The position numbers and the translations under genes were made by a program. This document shows, piece after piece, positions 7,111-16,362 of a stretch of 18,647 bases of DNA. The stretch's first letter is position 1. Each line of letters starts with the position of its first letter. The DNA is from an uncultured Prevotellaceae bacterium (GTDB lineage Bacteria > Bacteroidota > Bacteroidia > Bacteroidales > Bacteroidaceae): NCBI GenBank assembly GCA_902775075.1, contig CACYKX010000032.1, positions 1 to 18,647 of the forward strand, written 5' to 3'. The notes below the pieces were generated by a model. It saw only the letters and a program-made list of their open reading frames with translations, was not told the origin of the DNA and made no database searches.

Positions 7111-7152
7111 AAAAGAAAAAAGGTTGCCGGAAACATTTCCGACAACCTTTTT
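7111..7152 (-). terminator. Intrinsic terminator of the GH3 gene
   Basis: AGGTTGCCGGAA (7121-7132) faces TTCCGACAACCT (7137-7148) around a four-base loop. The single irregular position is a U-G wobble on the minus strand and a C-A mismatch on the plus strand, so the hairpin is built for minus-strand transcripts. On that strand it is followed by TTTTTTC. It lies 16-60 bases past the GH3 stop. Confidence 0.85.
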
Positions 7153-7167
7153 CGTACTCTGTAAAAT

Positions 7168-9501
7168 CTACTTCACAGTAGCTTCGGAAAAATAATAGTC
7201 TCGAAGTTTCTTTGTTATAATATTGCCCGTAAGAGTGATATTTTGCTGTAGTTTGATATCTTGTGAAGAGGCACCAACTTTCAGAATAAACATACCCGGT
7301 GCAATATTCCATTGACGCTGACCGTCATGGGTATAATAGCCAAACTGCTCGGTATACATTTTGATACATACAGTTTTGGTGTCCCCAGCCTTGAGCGACA
7401 CACGGGCAAAGCCCTGAAGTTGAATAGGACGGATATGCTGACTATCTGTTGTCGGCGAAAGATACAACTGCGCAATTTCGTCTGCATCTTTATCACCGGT
7501 ATTCTTCACCTCAAAACTGAGCGTTATACTCTTATCACTAGTCTTTACTTCCGGATTTACCTTCAGGTTACTATACTCAAAAGTGGTATAGCTCAATCCA
7601 TAGCCGAAAGGCCATTCTATGCGAGGATCTTTCTCTGCAGAATAGTTGTAACAGATAGGTTTATAGATTTCACGATTAGGGTAGCTCACAGAAAGTTTCG
7701 CTGATGGCGACACTTTACCATATAGAATATCAGCTACAGCATGACCACCTTCTTCTCCCGGATACCAAGCTTGAACGATAGCAGCACAACGATTGGCGAT
7801 CTTAGAAATCACTTGAGCACGACCGCCGAAGAGTACAAGAACTACTGGTTTACCGGTGGCTATGAGTTGCTCCACATACTGTTCCTGTTTACCCGGAAGG
7901 CGCAAGCCTTCACGATCTCGGTTTTCACCACAAAGCATCACATTTTCACCCATGGCAGCAATGATAACGTCGGCTTTCTTGGCCATTGCAAGAGCCTCAG
8001 CTTTATTAGCTTTCTCGCCAGAATCTACCTTACGGTGTAGAATCTTGTAATCCCAAGCACGTTCGTCACCACCCTGACTGAGTTTTGTTTCTATCTTCTC
8101 TGTCCAATCACAGCCACGGGAATATGAGATATTCATACCCTCAGGTTTCAAGTCCTTCATACCCTCGAGCAGTTTCACGATATGAGGATGTTCTAGGTCT
8201 TCTGTATTCATCTTCCAGAAGTAGGTCATCGAAGGGAAGGTATAATCGCCACACATTGCCCACATACTGTTGGCATTAGGGCCTGTAACGAAAACATTCT
8301 TCTGATTACCGAGTGGCAAGACACCATTATTCTGCAGTAAGACAACAGACTGTTTGGCAATATCGTAGGCTGTCTGACGTTCTTCCTTGGAGTCAAGTTT
8401 GATATACTCTCGACCATAGAGATAAGGATGCTTATCAAATAAGCCCGAACGATATTTGTAACGGAGTACATCCTTGACTGCACGCTCGAAAGCGTCATAC
8501 TTGACAATACCTTTATCAAGTCCTTGCTGTAGGAATTTATAGTTATCTCCTGTAGGGAAATCTACATCATTACCTGCATTGATGGCTGCTGCAGCCTTGT
8601 CGAGTGGAGTCTTGAGATCTGGCAACTGGTCTATGGCCGTATAATCGCTGACCACCATACCATCAAAGCCCAGATAATTACGAAGGATATCGGTAAGGAT
8701 TTTGCTGTTGGCTACACAATTGGTACCGGAAACGGCATGATAGCCAGGCATCAAGGCCTTACTTCCTGCCAAACGGATCATCGTCTCATGAGGTAACAGG
8801 ATTTCTTCCATCAGTTCTTTCTCTTCTGCATCACCACCTCCGCCATAGCCAAGATAGTGTTTTGAACATGCCCCTACTCCCTTTTTCAAGTTTCCTTGCT
8901 GCAATCCTTTTACAAAGGCTGTACCCATCACGGCAGAAAGATAGCCATCTTCGCCATAAGATTCTTCAAGACGATTAAAGCTAGGAGTACGACAGACATC
9001 GACCATCGGTGACAAGGAGAGTACGCCACCCATCTTACGCATATCTACACTTGTTTGGTGGGTTTTAACCTCTGCCAACTCCGGATTAAAAGAACAGGCC
9101 TGTCCTATCTGCTGAGGGTAGATGGTAGCATCTTTAGCATTAACACCGGTAAGCACTTCTTCGTGGAAAAGTGCTGGAATTCCATTGGGGGTATGGTGAA
9201 TTAACCAGTCTTGTACGGAAGCAACCCGATCGCGAAGGGTGTTAGCATCAAGAGGTTTCTGACTGGCATACTGTGAGAAATGACCAATACCATTAGGAAT
9301 CAATTCATGACACTTAGCGGTATCAAGACAACCATTTTCATCGAAAAGGTCGTCCATATAAGCACTTCTCAACTGATTGATTCGTTCCTCTTGCGACATT
9401 TTGTCGTAGAGTTTGTCTACTTGTTTATTTATATCCATAGTACTATTACTGCAACTTGCCATAGCAACAGCTGCACACATCGTAATGATTTGCTTCTTCA
9501 T
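7168..9501 (-). CDS. Glycoside hydrolase family 3 lipoprotein (beta-glucosidase/xylosidase type)
   Basis: This 777-residue enzyme starts with a lipoprotein signal (MKKQIITMCAAVAMASC, lipidated Cys 17). The GH3 N-terminal barrel follows, with KHY at 214-216 and the likely nucleophile Asp286 in GMVVSDYTAID. The C-terminal sandwich domain contains MGENVMLCGENRDREGLRLP, whose GENRDRE segment likely holds the acid/base Glu. A fibronectin III-like domain (about 665-735) is near the end. Its length fits BglX-type enzymes of about 765 residues. It should release terminal beta-glucose or xylose units in the periplasm or at the outer membrane; the exact sugar is not predictable. No acidic export signal follows the Cys (SNSTMD), which favours a periplasm-facing location. 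A longer frame starting at GTG 9528 is excluded because that codon lies in the -7 box. No SusC/SusD genes are adjacent. Confidence 0.92.
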   Translation of the reverse strand: MKKQIITMCAAVAMASCSNSTMDINKQVDKLYDKMSQEERINQLRSAYMDDLFDENGCLDTAKCHELIPNGIGHFSQYASQKPLDANTLRDRVASVQDWLIHHTPNGIPALFHEEVLTGVNAKDATIYPQQIGQACSFNPELAEVKTHQTSVDMRKMGGVLSLSPMVDVCRTPSFNRLEESYGEDGYLSAVMGTAFVKGLQQGNLKKGVGACSKHYLGYGGGGDAEEKELMEEILLPHETMIRLAGSKALMPGYHAVSGTNCVANSKILTDILRNYLGFDGMVVSDYTAIDQLPDLKTPLDKAAAAINAGNDVDFPTGDNYKFLQQGLDKGIVKYDAFERAVKDVLRYKYRSGLFDKHPYLYGREYIKLDSKEERQTAYDIAKQSVVLLQNNGVLPLGNQKNVFVTGPNANSMWAMCGDYTFPSMTYFWKMNTEDLEHPHIVKLLEGMKDLKPEGMNISYSRGCDWTEKIETKLSQGGDERAWDYKILHRKVDSGEKANKAEALAMAKKADVIIAAMGENVMLCGENRDREGLRLPGKQEQYVEQLIATGKPVVLVLFGGRAQVISKIANRCAAIVQAWYPGEEGGHAVADILYGKVSPSAKLSVSYPNREIYKPICYNYSAEKDPRIEWPFGYGLSYTTFEYSNLKVNPEVKTSDKSITLSFEVKNTGDKDADEIAQLYLSPTTDSQHIRPIQLQGFARVSLKAGDTKTVCIKMYTEQFGYYTHDGQRQWNIAPGMFILKVGASSQDIKLQQNITLTGNIITKKLRDYYFSEATVK

Positions 9502-9527
9502 TTTCTTTAATAGATTGCAATTGCTCA

Positions 9528-9535
9528 CAAAGGTA
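9528..9535 (-). promoter_or_regulatory. GH3 gene promoter -7 box
   Basis: The minus strand reads TACCTTTG. It places the transcription start about 23 bases before the ATG at 9501 and rules out the upstream GTG as the start codon. No -33 box is clear. Confidence 0.65.
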
Positions 9536-9606
9536 ATTGATTATTTCCAAATAGAGTTGATTTTTCTAAAAAATATGTTACTTTTACATGGATGACTGTA
9601 ATTGTG

Positions 9607-9666
9607 CGAAATTAAAATATGGTGGATTCAGCCATCACTCTTGTGAAACTAAACCCACCATATTTT
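9607..9666 (-). terminator. Probable terminator of the PBP1A-TPM-lemA unit
   Basis: AAAATATGGTGG (9614-9625) and CCACCATATTTT (9655-9666) form a perfect 12-bp stem around a 29-base loop, which has its own small TCAC/GTGA hairpin. On the minus strand the stem ends in ATATTTT followed by AATTT. It starts 25 bases after the lemA stop. The long loop and broken T-run make it weaker than the other terminators. Confidence 0.6.
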
Positions 9667-9691
9667 TATGATTTATATAAAACTAGATCGA

Positions 9692-10276
9692 TCAAATATC
9701 TAGTTCCGGAGCTTTCTCGGCACCGGCCTCAGCCTCAAACTTAGCCATCTTGTCAAAGCCAAACATACCGGAAATAAGTGCATTAGGCATGTGACGGATG
9801 GAAACATTATAATCTTGAACTGACTCATTATATTTCTGACGAGCCTCGTTGATACGATTCTCACAGCCTTCAAGTTGCACCTGCAAGTCTTTGAAATTCT
9901 CACTAGCCTTGAGGTCAGGATAACGTTCACTGATAGCCATCAACTTACCAAGGGCTGCACTCAACTGACCCTGTGCCTCCTGAAATTGTTTGAGTTTTTC
10001 CGGAGTGATATCACCAGCATTCAGATTGATCTGAGAAGCTTTGCTACGTGCCTCGGCTACCTCCTTAAAGGTCTCACTCTCATGCTTGGCATAAGCCTTC
10101 ACAGTTTTTGCAAGATTAGGCAACAAGTCGGCACGACGCTGATATGTGGCCTGAACATTGGCCAAAGCTGTTGTAGCGCTTTCCTGTTTTGTAACCATGC
10201 CATTATAGGCACCTAACAACCACAATACGATAACTGCAACAACTGCAATTACAATCCATAATCCTTTGTTCTTCAT
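9692..10276 (-). CDS. lemA: LemA family protein
   Basis: This 194-residue protein has one N-terminal membrane helix (GLWIVIAVVAVIVLWLLGAY, residues 5-24). The conserved LemA helical domain follows (YNGMVTKQE, then VQATYQRRADLLPNLAKTVK and AYAKHESETF). Towards the C-terminus are ESVQDYNVSIRHMPNALIS and the MFGFDKMAKFEAE motif typical of the family. It is predicted to be anchored in the inner membrane; its biochemical role is unknown. The longest frame runs 56 codons further upstream into the opposing glycine-rich tail of the TPM gene. The ATG at 10276 gives the canonical LemA N-terminus. It follows the TPM gene by 19 bases, an association often seen in bacteria. Confidence 0.93.
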   Translation of the reverse strand: MKNKGLWIVIAVVAVIVLWLLGAYNGMVTKQESATTALANVQATYQRRADLLPNLAKTVKAYAKHESETFKEVAEARSKASQINLNAGDITPEKLKQFQEAQGQLSAALGKLMAISERYPDLKASENFKDLQVQLEGCENRINEARQKYNESVQDYNVSIRHMPNALISGMFGFDKMAKFEAEAGAEKAPELDI

Positions 10277-10295
10277 ATCATTTGGGTTTAAATTA

Positions 10296-11063
10296 TTACC
10301 AACCGCCACCGGCTCCTCCGCCTCCGAAGCTACCACCTCCAAAACTTCCGCCTCCGAAGCTGTCGCTACCATTGCCCATAGAGCCACCGCCACCAAAGAT
10401 AAATGGAGGTATGAAGATGCCACCACCGCCACCATGATGATCATGACGACTGAAAATGTAAACTATCAATGGCAGAAAAATACAGAGTATGAGAATGATA
10501 TCGGAAAGACTGAATTCGTCATCAGGATTATCAATCTGTTCGAATCCTGTGTTACCGGTTTTAAGTTTATTGTATATTGCCTTACTGGTCATATAGACAG
10601 CACGGTCGAGATTGTTTTCTTTCATATTGGCAACAATACATTCACGACCAATATCCGCACAGTCTACATCAGTAAGGTATTCTTCTACTCCTTTACCCGG
10701 AGCTATAAAGTATTTATGATTGGATACGGCAATTACTATTACCAATCCACTACGTTCCTTCTTACTTCCTACTCCATAATGGTTTCCTAAGTCTTGGGCC
10801 ATACGGAAGGCATCTGCATTGGCAACGCTGTCGACAACGACAAAGACGGTCTGAACCCCCATCTCGCGTTCCATCTTCATCAAATAGATGTTGGCTGAAT
10901 CTCGTGCTTCATACGATAGCAGATGGTCAGGATCCGAGACATACTGAGTACGATCCTGAAGATAAGGTATTGGCACATTATCTGCCGACCACTCACGGGC
11001 TTGCCCATTCCCTGAAAAGAGAACGGCAAACAAAAGAAGTAATATCGACAGTATTCTATTCAT
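10296..11063 (-). CDS. TPM-domain membrane protein with glycine-rich tail (YgcG-like)
   Basis: This is a 255-residue protein. It has a signal peptide at 1 to about 22 (MNRILSILLLLFAVLFSGNG), a TPM domain at about 40-165 (YVSDPDHLLSYEARDSANIY, GVQTVFVVVDS, SGLVIVIAVSNHKYFIAPGK, then GVEEYL), a membrane helix at about 186-204, and a tail with HDHHGGGGG followed by GSFGG repeats ending GGGW. TPM domains have been linked to phosphatase activity and to photosystem repair in plants; here the domain should face the periplasm. The function is not known. ATG 11063 is preferred over an upstream TTG at 11075 because it starts directly at the signal peptide. It begins 4 bases after the PBP1A stop, so it is translated from the same mRNA. 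Confidence 0.88.
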   Translation of the reverse strand: MNRILSILLLLFAVLFSGNGQAREWSADNVPIPYLQDRTQYVSDPDHLLSYEARDSANIYLMKMEREMGVQTVFVVVDSVANADAFRMAQDLGNHYGVGSKKERSGLVIVIAVSNHKYFIAPGKGVEEYLTDVDCADIGRECIVANMKENNLDRAVYMTSKAIYNKLKTGNTGFEQIDNPDDEFSLSDIILILCIFLPLIVYIFSRHDHHGGGGGIFIPPFIFGGGGSMGNGSDSFGGGSFGGGSFGGGGAGGGW

Positions 11064-11067
11064 AATG

Positions 11068-13377
11068 CTACTCAAAAACTTCGTCTATTCCATCAGACGG
11101 GGATGAGTCTGACTTTAGACAAGGATTATACTCTGCAGGAATGTCAAACTTGGTGTCGTCATGATAAGGTAACATCGGATCTGCATATACCTTACGCATG
11201 AATATCGCCCATACTGGCAATGCCATCATCGCTCCCTGACCCATATGCATAGAATCAAAATGGATGTCACGGTCTTCTCCTCCTACCCAACAGCCACTAA
11301 CAAGCTGTGGGGTGAAACCCATAAACCAACCATCTGAATTATTATTCGTGGTTCCTGTCTTGGCGCCTATCTGACCTTTGAAGTTATACATATAACGAAG
11401 ACGACTGGCCGTACCTCCATCTACAACTCCCTGAAGGAGAACAAGCATCTTATTGGCACAATCGGCACTAATCACCTCGCTCATACGTGGTTGGAACTTG
11501 GCTATTGTATTGCCTTCATTGTCCTCTATGCGACTCACGAACAGAGGGGCGCAACGAATGCCATGATTAGCAAAGGCCGTATAGGCACTCACCATCTCTG
11601 CAACAGACACTTCACAAGGTCCCAAACAGAGAGACATAGAAGCATGGATGTCTGGATTATTGATACCATAATCACGAAGTTTCTGTAAGAATTGCTGCGG
11701 ATTGAGCTTACTCATCAGATAGGCTGATATCCAGTTGTTAGACTGCGCTAATCCCCACTTCAAAGTGACCATTTGACCATAACGGGCATGACTGGCATTA
11801 CGAGGTGTCCAAGGCACTCCTGCCACCATATAGGTTTGCTGACGGTTTGGAGCTAGGTCACATGGCGAGAATCCATTCTCCATAGCCAGTGAATACAGGA
11901 ATGGTTTGATGGTAGAACCTACCTGACGGCGACCACTCATCACCATATCATACATGAAATGGTTGTAGTCTATACCTCCGACATATGCTTTCACTGCGCC
12001 AGTCTTTGGATCCATGCTCATAAAACCAGAACGCAAGAAGGTCTTGTAATATCGGATGGAATCCATTGGTGTCATCAAAGTATCTATATCACCATGATAA
12101 GTAAATATGGTCATATCCGTCTTGGTGTGGAATGCCTGTCGGATTTCTTCATCTGAGTAACCAGCTGCCTTCATATCGCGATAACGTTCACTCTGAACCA
12201 TTGAACGATTCATGATGGCTTTAATATCTTTGGCGCTCAACTTATCTGAGAATGGTGACCATGGCTTTCCTGCCTTCTCTCGATTGAATGCTGGCTGCAG
12301 GGTCTTCGCCACATGCTGATAGACAGCTTCCTCTGCATACTGTTGCATGCGGGAATCTATCGTCGTATATACCTTCAATCCGTCGGTATAGACATTATAT
12401 GGTTGACCGTCACTCTTAAAATTCTTGTTGCACCAACCATACAAAGGGTCTGAGGCCCAAGCAATTGAATCTATCGTGTATTGATTCTTATTCCATGACG
12501 GATAATCGGCAAGATCTGGTTTCTTGGCCATCATATATTGACGAAGGAACTCACGGAAATACACGGCACTACCATCCTTATGGTCTGTACGGTGAAAATC
12601 CAATACAAGTTCTTGAGAACTATATTTCTCATACTCTGCATTACTCAAATAACCAGCCTTCAACATCTGTCCTAAAACAACATTACGACGTTGGCGACAA
12701 CGATCCGGATAACGAATTGGATTGAAGAGTGAAGGATTCTTGCACAGTCCTATCAATGTTGCCGACTCTATAAGTGACAAATCTTTAGGCTCTTTATTAA
12801 AATAGGTGTTAGCTGCGGTCTTGATACCAACAGCATTATGCAGGAAATCAAAATAGTTAAGATAAAGCGCAAGTATCTCTTCTTTGGTATAAGTGCGCTC
12901 GAGTTTTACTGCTATCACCCACTCTATCGGCTTCTGCATCAAGCGTTCCAAAGTGGTCTGAACTTTGGCAGAATATAACTGCTTGGCAAGTTGTTGTGTA
13001 ATCGTACTTCCACCACCGGCATGTGTCTGACCTAACAGTCCACGCTTGACAATAGCTCGTCCTAAAGCGCGGAAGTCGATACCAGAATGCTCATAGAAAC
13101 GCTCATCCTCAGTAGCCACAAGAGCCTTAATAAGATAAGGTGACATCTTGGAATAAGGAATAACGATACGGTTTTCCTTATTCAGATTCCATGTACCCAT
13201 TACCTTACCGTCAGAACTATACACCTGAGTGGCATATCGGTTAATAGGATTCTGCAAATCCTCTATATCCGGCATATATCCAATCCAACCATTCCAAATG
13301 GCTACAAAAGCCAACGCTATGGTAAGGATTCCTATACATAAGGCTCCCCAAAGGAAGTGTATGAAAGCTTTTCTCAT
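11068..13377 (-). CDS. Class A penicillin-binding protein (PBP1A-type)
   Basis: This 769-residue enzyme polymerises lipid II into glycan strands and cross-links the peptides at the outer face of the inner membrane. It has one N-terminal membrane helix (about 5-28). The GT51 transglycosylase domain carries the catalytic Glu in ATEDERFYEHSGID (Glu90) and the GGSTITQQLAKQLY motif (122-135). The transpeptidase domain has STIK (488-491, nucleophile Ser488), SNN (546-548) and KTGT (673-676). All key residues are present. The longest open frame starts at TTG 13422, upstream of the -7 box, so ATG 13377 is the start. It heads an apparent operon with the TPM and lemA genes and is divergent from pyrB. 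The symbol mrcA or pbp1a would fit but is not certain. Confidence 0.94.
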   Translation of the reverse strand: MRKAFIHFLWGALCIGILTIALAFVAIWNGWIGYMPDIEDLQNPINRYATQVYSSDGKVMGTWNLNKENRIVIPYSKMSPYLIKALVATEDERFYEHSGIDFRALGRAIVKRGLLGQTHAGGGSTITQQLAKQLYSAKVQTTLERLMQKPIEWVIAVKLERTYTKEEILALYLNYFDFLHNAVGIKTAANTYFNKEPKDLSLIESATLIGLCKNPSLFNPIRYPDRCRQRRNVVLGQMLKAGYLSNAEYEKYSSQELVLDFHRTDHKDGSAVYFREFLRQYMMAKKPDLADYPSWNKNQYTIDSIAWASDPLYGWCNKNFKSDGQPYNVYTDGLKVYTTIDSRMQQYAEEAVYQHVAKTLQPAFNREKAGKPWSPFSDKLSAKDIKAIMNRSMVQSERYRDMKAAGYSDEEIRQAFHTKTDMTIFTYHGDIDTLMTPMDSIRYYKTFLRSGFMSMDPKTGAVKAYVGGIDYNHFMYDMVMSGRRQVGSTIKPFLYSLAMENGFSPCDLAPNRQQTYMVAGVPWTPRNASHARYGQMVTLKWGLAQSNNWISAYLMSKLNPQQFLQKLRDYGINNPDIHASMSLCLGPCEVSVAEMVSAYTAFANHGIRCAPLFVSRIEDNEGNTIAKFQPRMSEVISADCANKMLVLLQGVVDGGTASRLRYMYNFKGQIGAKTGTTNNNSDGWFMGFTPQLVSGCWVGGEDRDIHFDSMHMGQGAMMALPVWAIFMRKVYADPMLPYHDDTKFDIPAEYNPCLKSDSSPSDGIDEVFE

Positions 13378-13399
13378 ATTAATTCTACTTCTTAAGGTG

Positions 13400-13407
13400 C
13401 AAAAATA
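13400..13407 (-). promoter_or_regulatory. PBP1A promoter -7 box
   Basis: The minus strand reads TATTTTTG, 22 bases upstream of the ATG at 13377. Its upstream region overlaps that of the divergent pyrB promoter. No clear -33 box is seen. Confidence 0.6.
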
Positions 13408-13450
13408 CAATATTTTTCTCAAAAGAGGCTCATAAATCGAAAATTATATG

Positions 13451-13458
13451 TAACTTTG
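13451..13458 (+). promoter_or_regulatory. pyrBI promoter -7 box
   Basis: TAACTTTG matches the consensus and lies 33 bases before the pyrB ATG. I see no leader peptide or attenuator hairpin in the short leader, unlike the enterobacterial pyrBI operon. Confidence 0.65.
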
Positions 13459-13491
13459 GAGGCGAATTCGAAACAATCAATCAAATTATAA

Positions 13492-14448
13492 ATGGAAAAA
13501 CATAATTTTGTGACGATTGCCGACCTCTCGAAGGAGAAAATTCTTTATCTCCTACAGATGGCGCAAGAGTTCGAAAAACATCCAAACAGAGAACTGTTAA
13601 AGGGAAAAGTGGTAGCAACGCTTTTCTTTGAACCGTCAACCCGCACTCAACTTAGTTTCCAAACAGCAGCCAACCGCTTAGGGGCTCGTGTCATCGGCTT
13701 CTCTGATGCCAAAACCTCAAGCACCACTAAGGGCGAAACATTGAAAGATACCATACTGATGGTAAGCAATTATGCAGATGTTATCGCCATGAGGCATTAC
13801 ATCGAAGGAGCCGCCCAATATGCCAGCGAGGTAGCACCAATACCTATTATTAATGCAGGAGATGGTGCTCATATGCATCCTTCACAATGTCTGCTCGATT
13901 TATATTCTATATATAAAACTCAAGGAACACTAGAAAATCTAAATATTTATCTTGTAGGAGATTTGAAATATGGTCGCACGGTTCATTCTCTGATTATGGC
14001 GATGCGACACTTCAACCCAACTTTCCACTTTATTGCTCCTAAAGAATTGGCCATGCCTATGGAATATAAACTATATTGCAATGAGCATGGAATTAAATAT
14101 GTGGAGCATACAGAATTCAACGAGGATATTATCGCTGATGCTGACATCTTATATATGACTCGTGTACAGAAAGAGAGATTCAGCGACTTGATGGAATACG
14201 AAAAGGTAAAGAATGTCTATATTCTGAAGAATGATATGCTAGGAAATGCTAAGCCTAACATGAAGATTATGCACCCGTTACCTCGTGTCAATGAAATCGC
14301 ATACGATGTAGACGAGAATCCGCATGCCTACTATATTCAGCAGGCTAAGAATGGACTCTATGCCCGAGAAGCTATCTATAGCTACTGTCTGGGTATTACG
14401 CTCGACGATATCAAAAATGATGACACCATCATCAATTCTAAGTTTTAA
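13492..14448 (+). CDS. pyrB: Aspartate carbamoyltransferase catalytic subunit
   Basis: PyrB joins carbamoyl phosphate and aspartate to make carbamoyl aspartate, the first committed step of pyrimidine synthesis. The 318-residue protein shows the carbamoyl phosphate site [11 protein letters not shown] (STRT at 49-52), the mobile loop with SSTTKGET (76-83), MRH (100-102) and HPSQCLLD (129-136). It also has [13 protein letters not shown] (154-166) and HPLPRVNEI (261-269). Length and motifs fit the enterobacterial-type ATCase that binds a regulatory subunit, and pyrI does follow 14 bases later. Likely expressed from the promoter at 13451. Confidence 0.97.
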   Translation: MEKHNFVTIADLSKEKILYLLQMAQEFEKHPNRELLKGKVVATLFFEPSTRTQLSFQTAANRLGARVIGFSDAKTSSTTKGETLKDTILMVSNYADVIAMRHYIEGAAQYASEVAPIPIINAGDGAHMHPSQCLLDLYSIYKTQGTLENLNIYLVGDLKYGRTVHSLIMAMRHFNPTFHFIAPKELAMPMEYKLYCNEHGIKYVEHTEFNEDIIADADILYMTRVQKERFSDLMEYEKVKNVYILKNDMLGNAKPNMKIMHPLPRVNEIAYDVDENPHAYYIQQAKNGLYAREAIYSYCLGITLDDIKNDDTIINSKF

Positions 14449-14462
14449 AGCATTCATATAAA

Positions 14463-14918
14463 ATGGGAAATAAGGAATTATTGGTTTCTGCTATTGAAAA
14501 TGGAACCGTTATCGATCATATTCCGACCGAAAAAACTTTTCAGGTCGTAAACTTGCTCAACCTTCAGAATGAGACTCATCCTGTAACGATAGGATTCAAC
14601 CTTCCTTCAAAAAAGGTCGGCAAAAAGGGGATTATCAAAATCTCTAATAAGTTCTTTACCAATGAGGAGGTGAACCGTCTGAGCGTGGTAGCACCTAAAA
14701 TCGTACTCAACATTATCAAGAACTACGAGGTGGTGGAAAAGAAAACGGTAGAAACACCTGATGAACTGAGAGGTATCGTGAAGTGTAACAACCCGAAATG
14801 TATTACCAACAACGAGCCTATGAATACCGTATTCAATGTGGTGGACAAGACTCATGGTATACTGAAATGCCGCTATTGTGACAAAGAACAATACATTGAT
14901 AAGGTAGAGTTGATTTAA
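14463..14918 (+). CDS. pyrI: Aspartate carbamoyltransferase regulatory subunit
   Basis: PyrI carries the nucleotide-binding allosteric site and holds catalytic trimers together in the ATCase holoenzyme. The 151-residue protein has an N-terminal nucleotide-binding domain (about 1-100). The C-terminal zinc domain has cysteines 108, 113, 136 and 139, spaced C-x4-C and C-x2-C as in the known family. The four-cysteine site that contacts PyrB is intact, so a regulated holoenzyme is expected. It is co-transcribed with pyrB. No clear terminator follows; a weak TACTGA/TCAGTA hairpin at 14919-14941 lacks a T-run, so some readthrough into glyA is possible. Confidence 0.96.
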   Translation: MGNKELLVSAIENGTVIDHIPTEKTFQVVNLLNLQNETHPVTIGFNLPSKKVGKKGIIKISNKFFTNEEVNRLSVVAPKIVLNIIKNYEVVEKKTVETPDELRGIVKCNNPKCITNNEPMNTVFNVVDKTHGILKCRYCDKEQYIDKVELI

Positions 14919-14975
14919 TACTGAATAGACAAATATCAGTAAAATAACAAAATGATATAAATTCCTATATTTTTC

Positions 14976-15007
14976 TTTGCAGATGTTAGAAATAATATGT
15001 AAATTTG
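14976..15007 (+). promoter_or_regulatory. glyA promoter (-33 and -7)
   Basis: TTTG at 14976-14979 and TAAATTTG at 15000-15007 are 20 bp apart, a full consensus match. The leader to the ATG at 15060 is about 48 bases. No glycine riboswitch or PurR-like site is apparent in it. Confidence 0.8.
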
Positions 15008-15059
15008 CACGCATATTTACTTAAGGGAAGATTTTAAATTTCAAAATAACACTAATAAA

Positions 15060-16340
15060 ATGAGAAGAGATCAAGAGATTTTCGATCTTATCGAGAAAGA
15101 GCATCAGCGCCAGCTTAAAGGCATGGAGCTTATCGCATCTGAGAATTTCGTAAGTGACGAAGTGATGAACGCTATGGGTTCTTACCTAACCAACAAATAC
15201 GCTGAAGGTTATCCTGGTAAGCGTTACTATGGTGGTTGTCAAGTTGTAGACGAAGTTGAAACTCTCGCTATCGAACGCGTCAAGAAATTGTTCGGTGCAG
15301 AATATGCTAACGTTCAGCCTCACTCTGGTGCTCAGGCTAATCAGGCTGTATTACTTGCTGTACTAAAACCAGGCGACACTTTCATGGGACTGGATCTTGA
15401 CCAGGGCGGTCATCTTTCACATGGTAGCGAGGTAAACACTTCTGGTATGCTCTATAATCACATCGGTTACACGCTGGACCGTGAAACTGGTCGTGTGGAC
15501 TACGATGAGATGGAAAGACTGGCTCTCGAAAATAAACCTAAACTGATCATCGGTGGTGGTTCTGCTTATAGCCGTGAATGGGACTATGAGCGTATGCGCA
15601 AGATTGCTGACGAGGTCGGTGCTCTCTTAATGATTGATATGGCACACCCTGCTGGTCTTATCGCTGCTGGTTTGCTGAAAAATCCATTAAAGTATGCTCA
15701 TATCGTAACAACAACAACACATAAAACTCTTCGTGGTCCTCGCGGTGGTGTTATTCTATTAGGAAAAGACTTTGATAACCCTTGGGGATACACTACAAAG
15801 AAGGGCGTCGTAAAGAAAATGAGCACTTTATTCAATTCTGCTGTCTTCCCAGGTAATCAGGGTGGTCCTCTGGAGCATGTCATCGCTGCCAAAGCTGTGG
15901 CTTTCGGAGAGAACCTTGAACCTTCTTGGATTGAATATGCTACACAGGTGAAAAAGAATGCTGCGGTATTGGCTGATTCTCTTATCGAACACGGTTTCAG
16001 TATCGTAAGTGGTGGTACCGATAACCATTCTATGCTACTCGACCTACGTCAGAAATATCCTGACCTAACGGGTAAGGTGGCTGAGAATGCTCTCGTTGCT
16101 GCTGACATCACTGTAAACAAGAATAAAGTGCCTTATGATGAGAGAAGTGCCTTCCAGACTTCCGGTATCCGCTTAGGTACTGCTGCTATGACAACTCGTG
16201 GTGCAAAGGAAGACATGATGCATCTGATTGCAGACTTAATCGACGAGGTCCTCGCTGATCCAGAGAATGATCAGGTAATCGCACGTGTTCGTGAAAAAGT
16301 AAATACGACCATGAAGGATTATCCTCTCTTCGCTTATTAA
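15060..16340 (+). CDS. glyA: Serine hydroxymethyltransferase
   Basis: GlyA is a cytoplasmic PLP enzyme that converts serine and tetrahydrofolate to glycine and methylene-tetrahydrofolate, feeding purine and thymidylate synthesis. The 426-residue protein shows [12 protein letters not shown] (21-32), the [14 protein letters not shown] segment (47-60), and [10 protein letters not shown] (191-200) with the PLP-contacting Asp193 and His196. The PLP lysine is Lys222 in [14 protein letters not shown]. Length matches the family. It has a strong promoter of its own and ends in a hairpin terminator shared with the convergent DUF5715 gene. The gene uses many GGT, GCT and CGT codons, as expected for a highly expressed protein. 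Confidence 0.97.
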   Translation: MRRDQEIFDLIEKEHQRQLKGMELIASENFVSDEVMNAMGSYLTNKYAEGYPGKRYYGGCQVVDEVETLAIERVKKLFGAEYANVQPHSGAQANQAVLLAVLKPGDTFMGLDLDQGGHLSHGSEVNTSGMLYNHIGYTLDRETGRVDYDEMERLALENKPKLIIGGGSAYSREWDYERMRKIADEVGALLMIDMAHPAGLIAAGLLKNPLKYAHIVTTTTHKTLRGPRGGVILLGKDFDNPWGYTTKKGVVKKMSTLFNSAVFPGNQGGPLEHVIAAKAVAFGENLEPSWIEYATQVKKNAAVLADSLIEHGFSIVSGGTDNHSMLLDLRQKYPDLTGKVAENALVAADITVNKNKVPYDERSAFQTSGIRLGTAAMTTRGAKEDMMHLIADLIDEVLADPENDQVIARVREKVNTTMKDYPLFAY

Positions 16341-16362
16341 GTGAATAAATGAAATCTAAATA

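Noticed and set aside
7312..7704. Plus-strand open frame of 130 codons inside the GH3 gene
   Set aside because: It is a shadow of a complete GH3 coding sequence with all catalytic motifs, with no promoter and no recognisable protein.
10266..10790. Plus-strand open frame of 174 codons opposite the TPM and lemA genes
   Set aside because: It is antisense to two recognisable genes and its Ser/Ala/Thr-rich start is the reverse complement of the glycine-rich repeats. No promoter or family match is apparent.
13459..13491. Attenuator or leader peptide in front of pyrBI
   Set aside because: The leader is about 30 bases with no hairpin, T-run or short open frame.
14919..14941. Terminator after pyrI (TACTGA/TCAGTA)
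   Set aside because: The stem is six A/T-rich pairs with an 11-base loop and no following T-run, so it is not supported as a terminator.
14607..15014. Minus-strand open frame of 135 codons over pyrI and the glyA promoter
   Set aside because: It lies mostly antisense to pyrI and crosses the strong glyA promoter. The hydrophobic start comes from AT-rich intergenic DNA.
15008..15059. Glycine riboswitch upstream of glyA
   Set aside because: The leader is only about 48 bases, too short for the aptamer, and shows no suitable fold.
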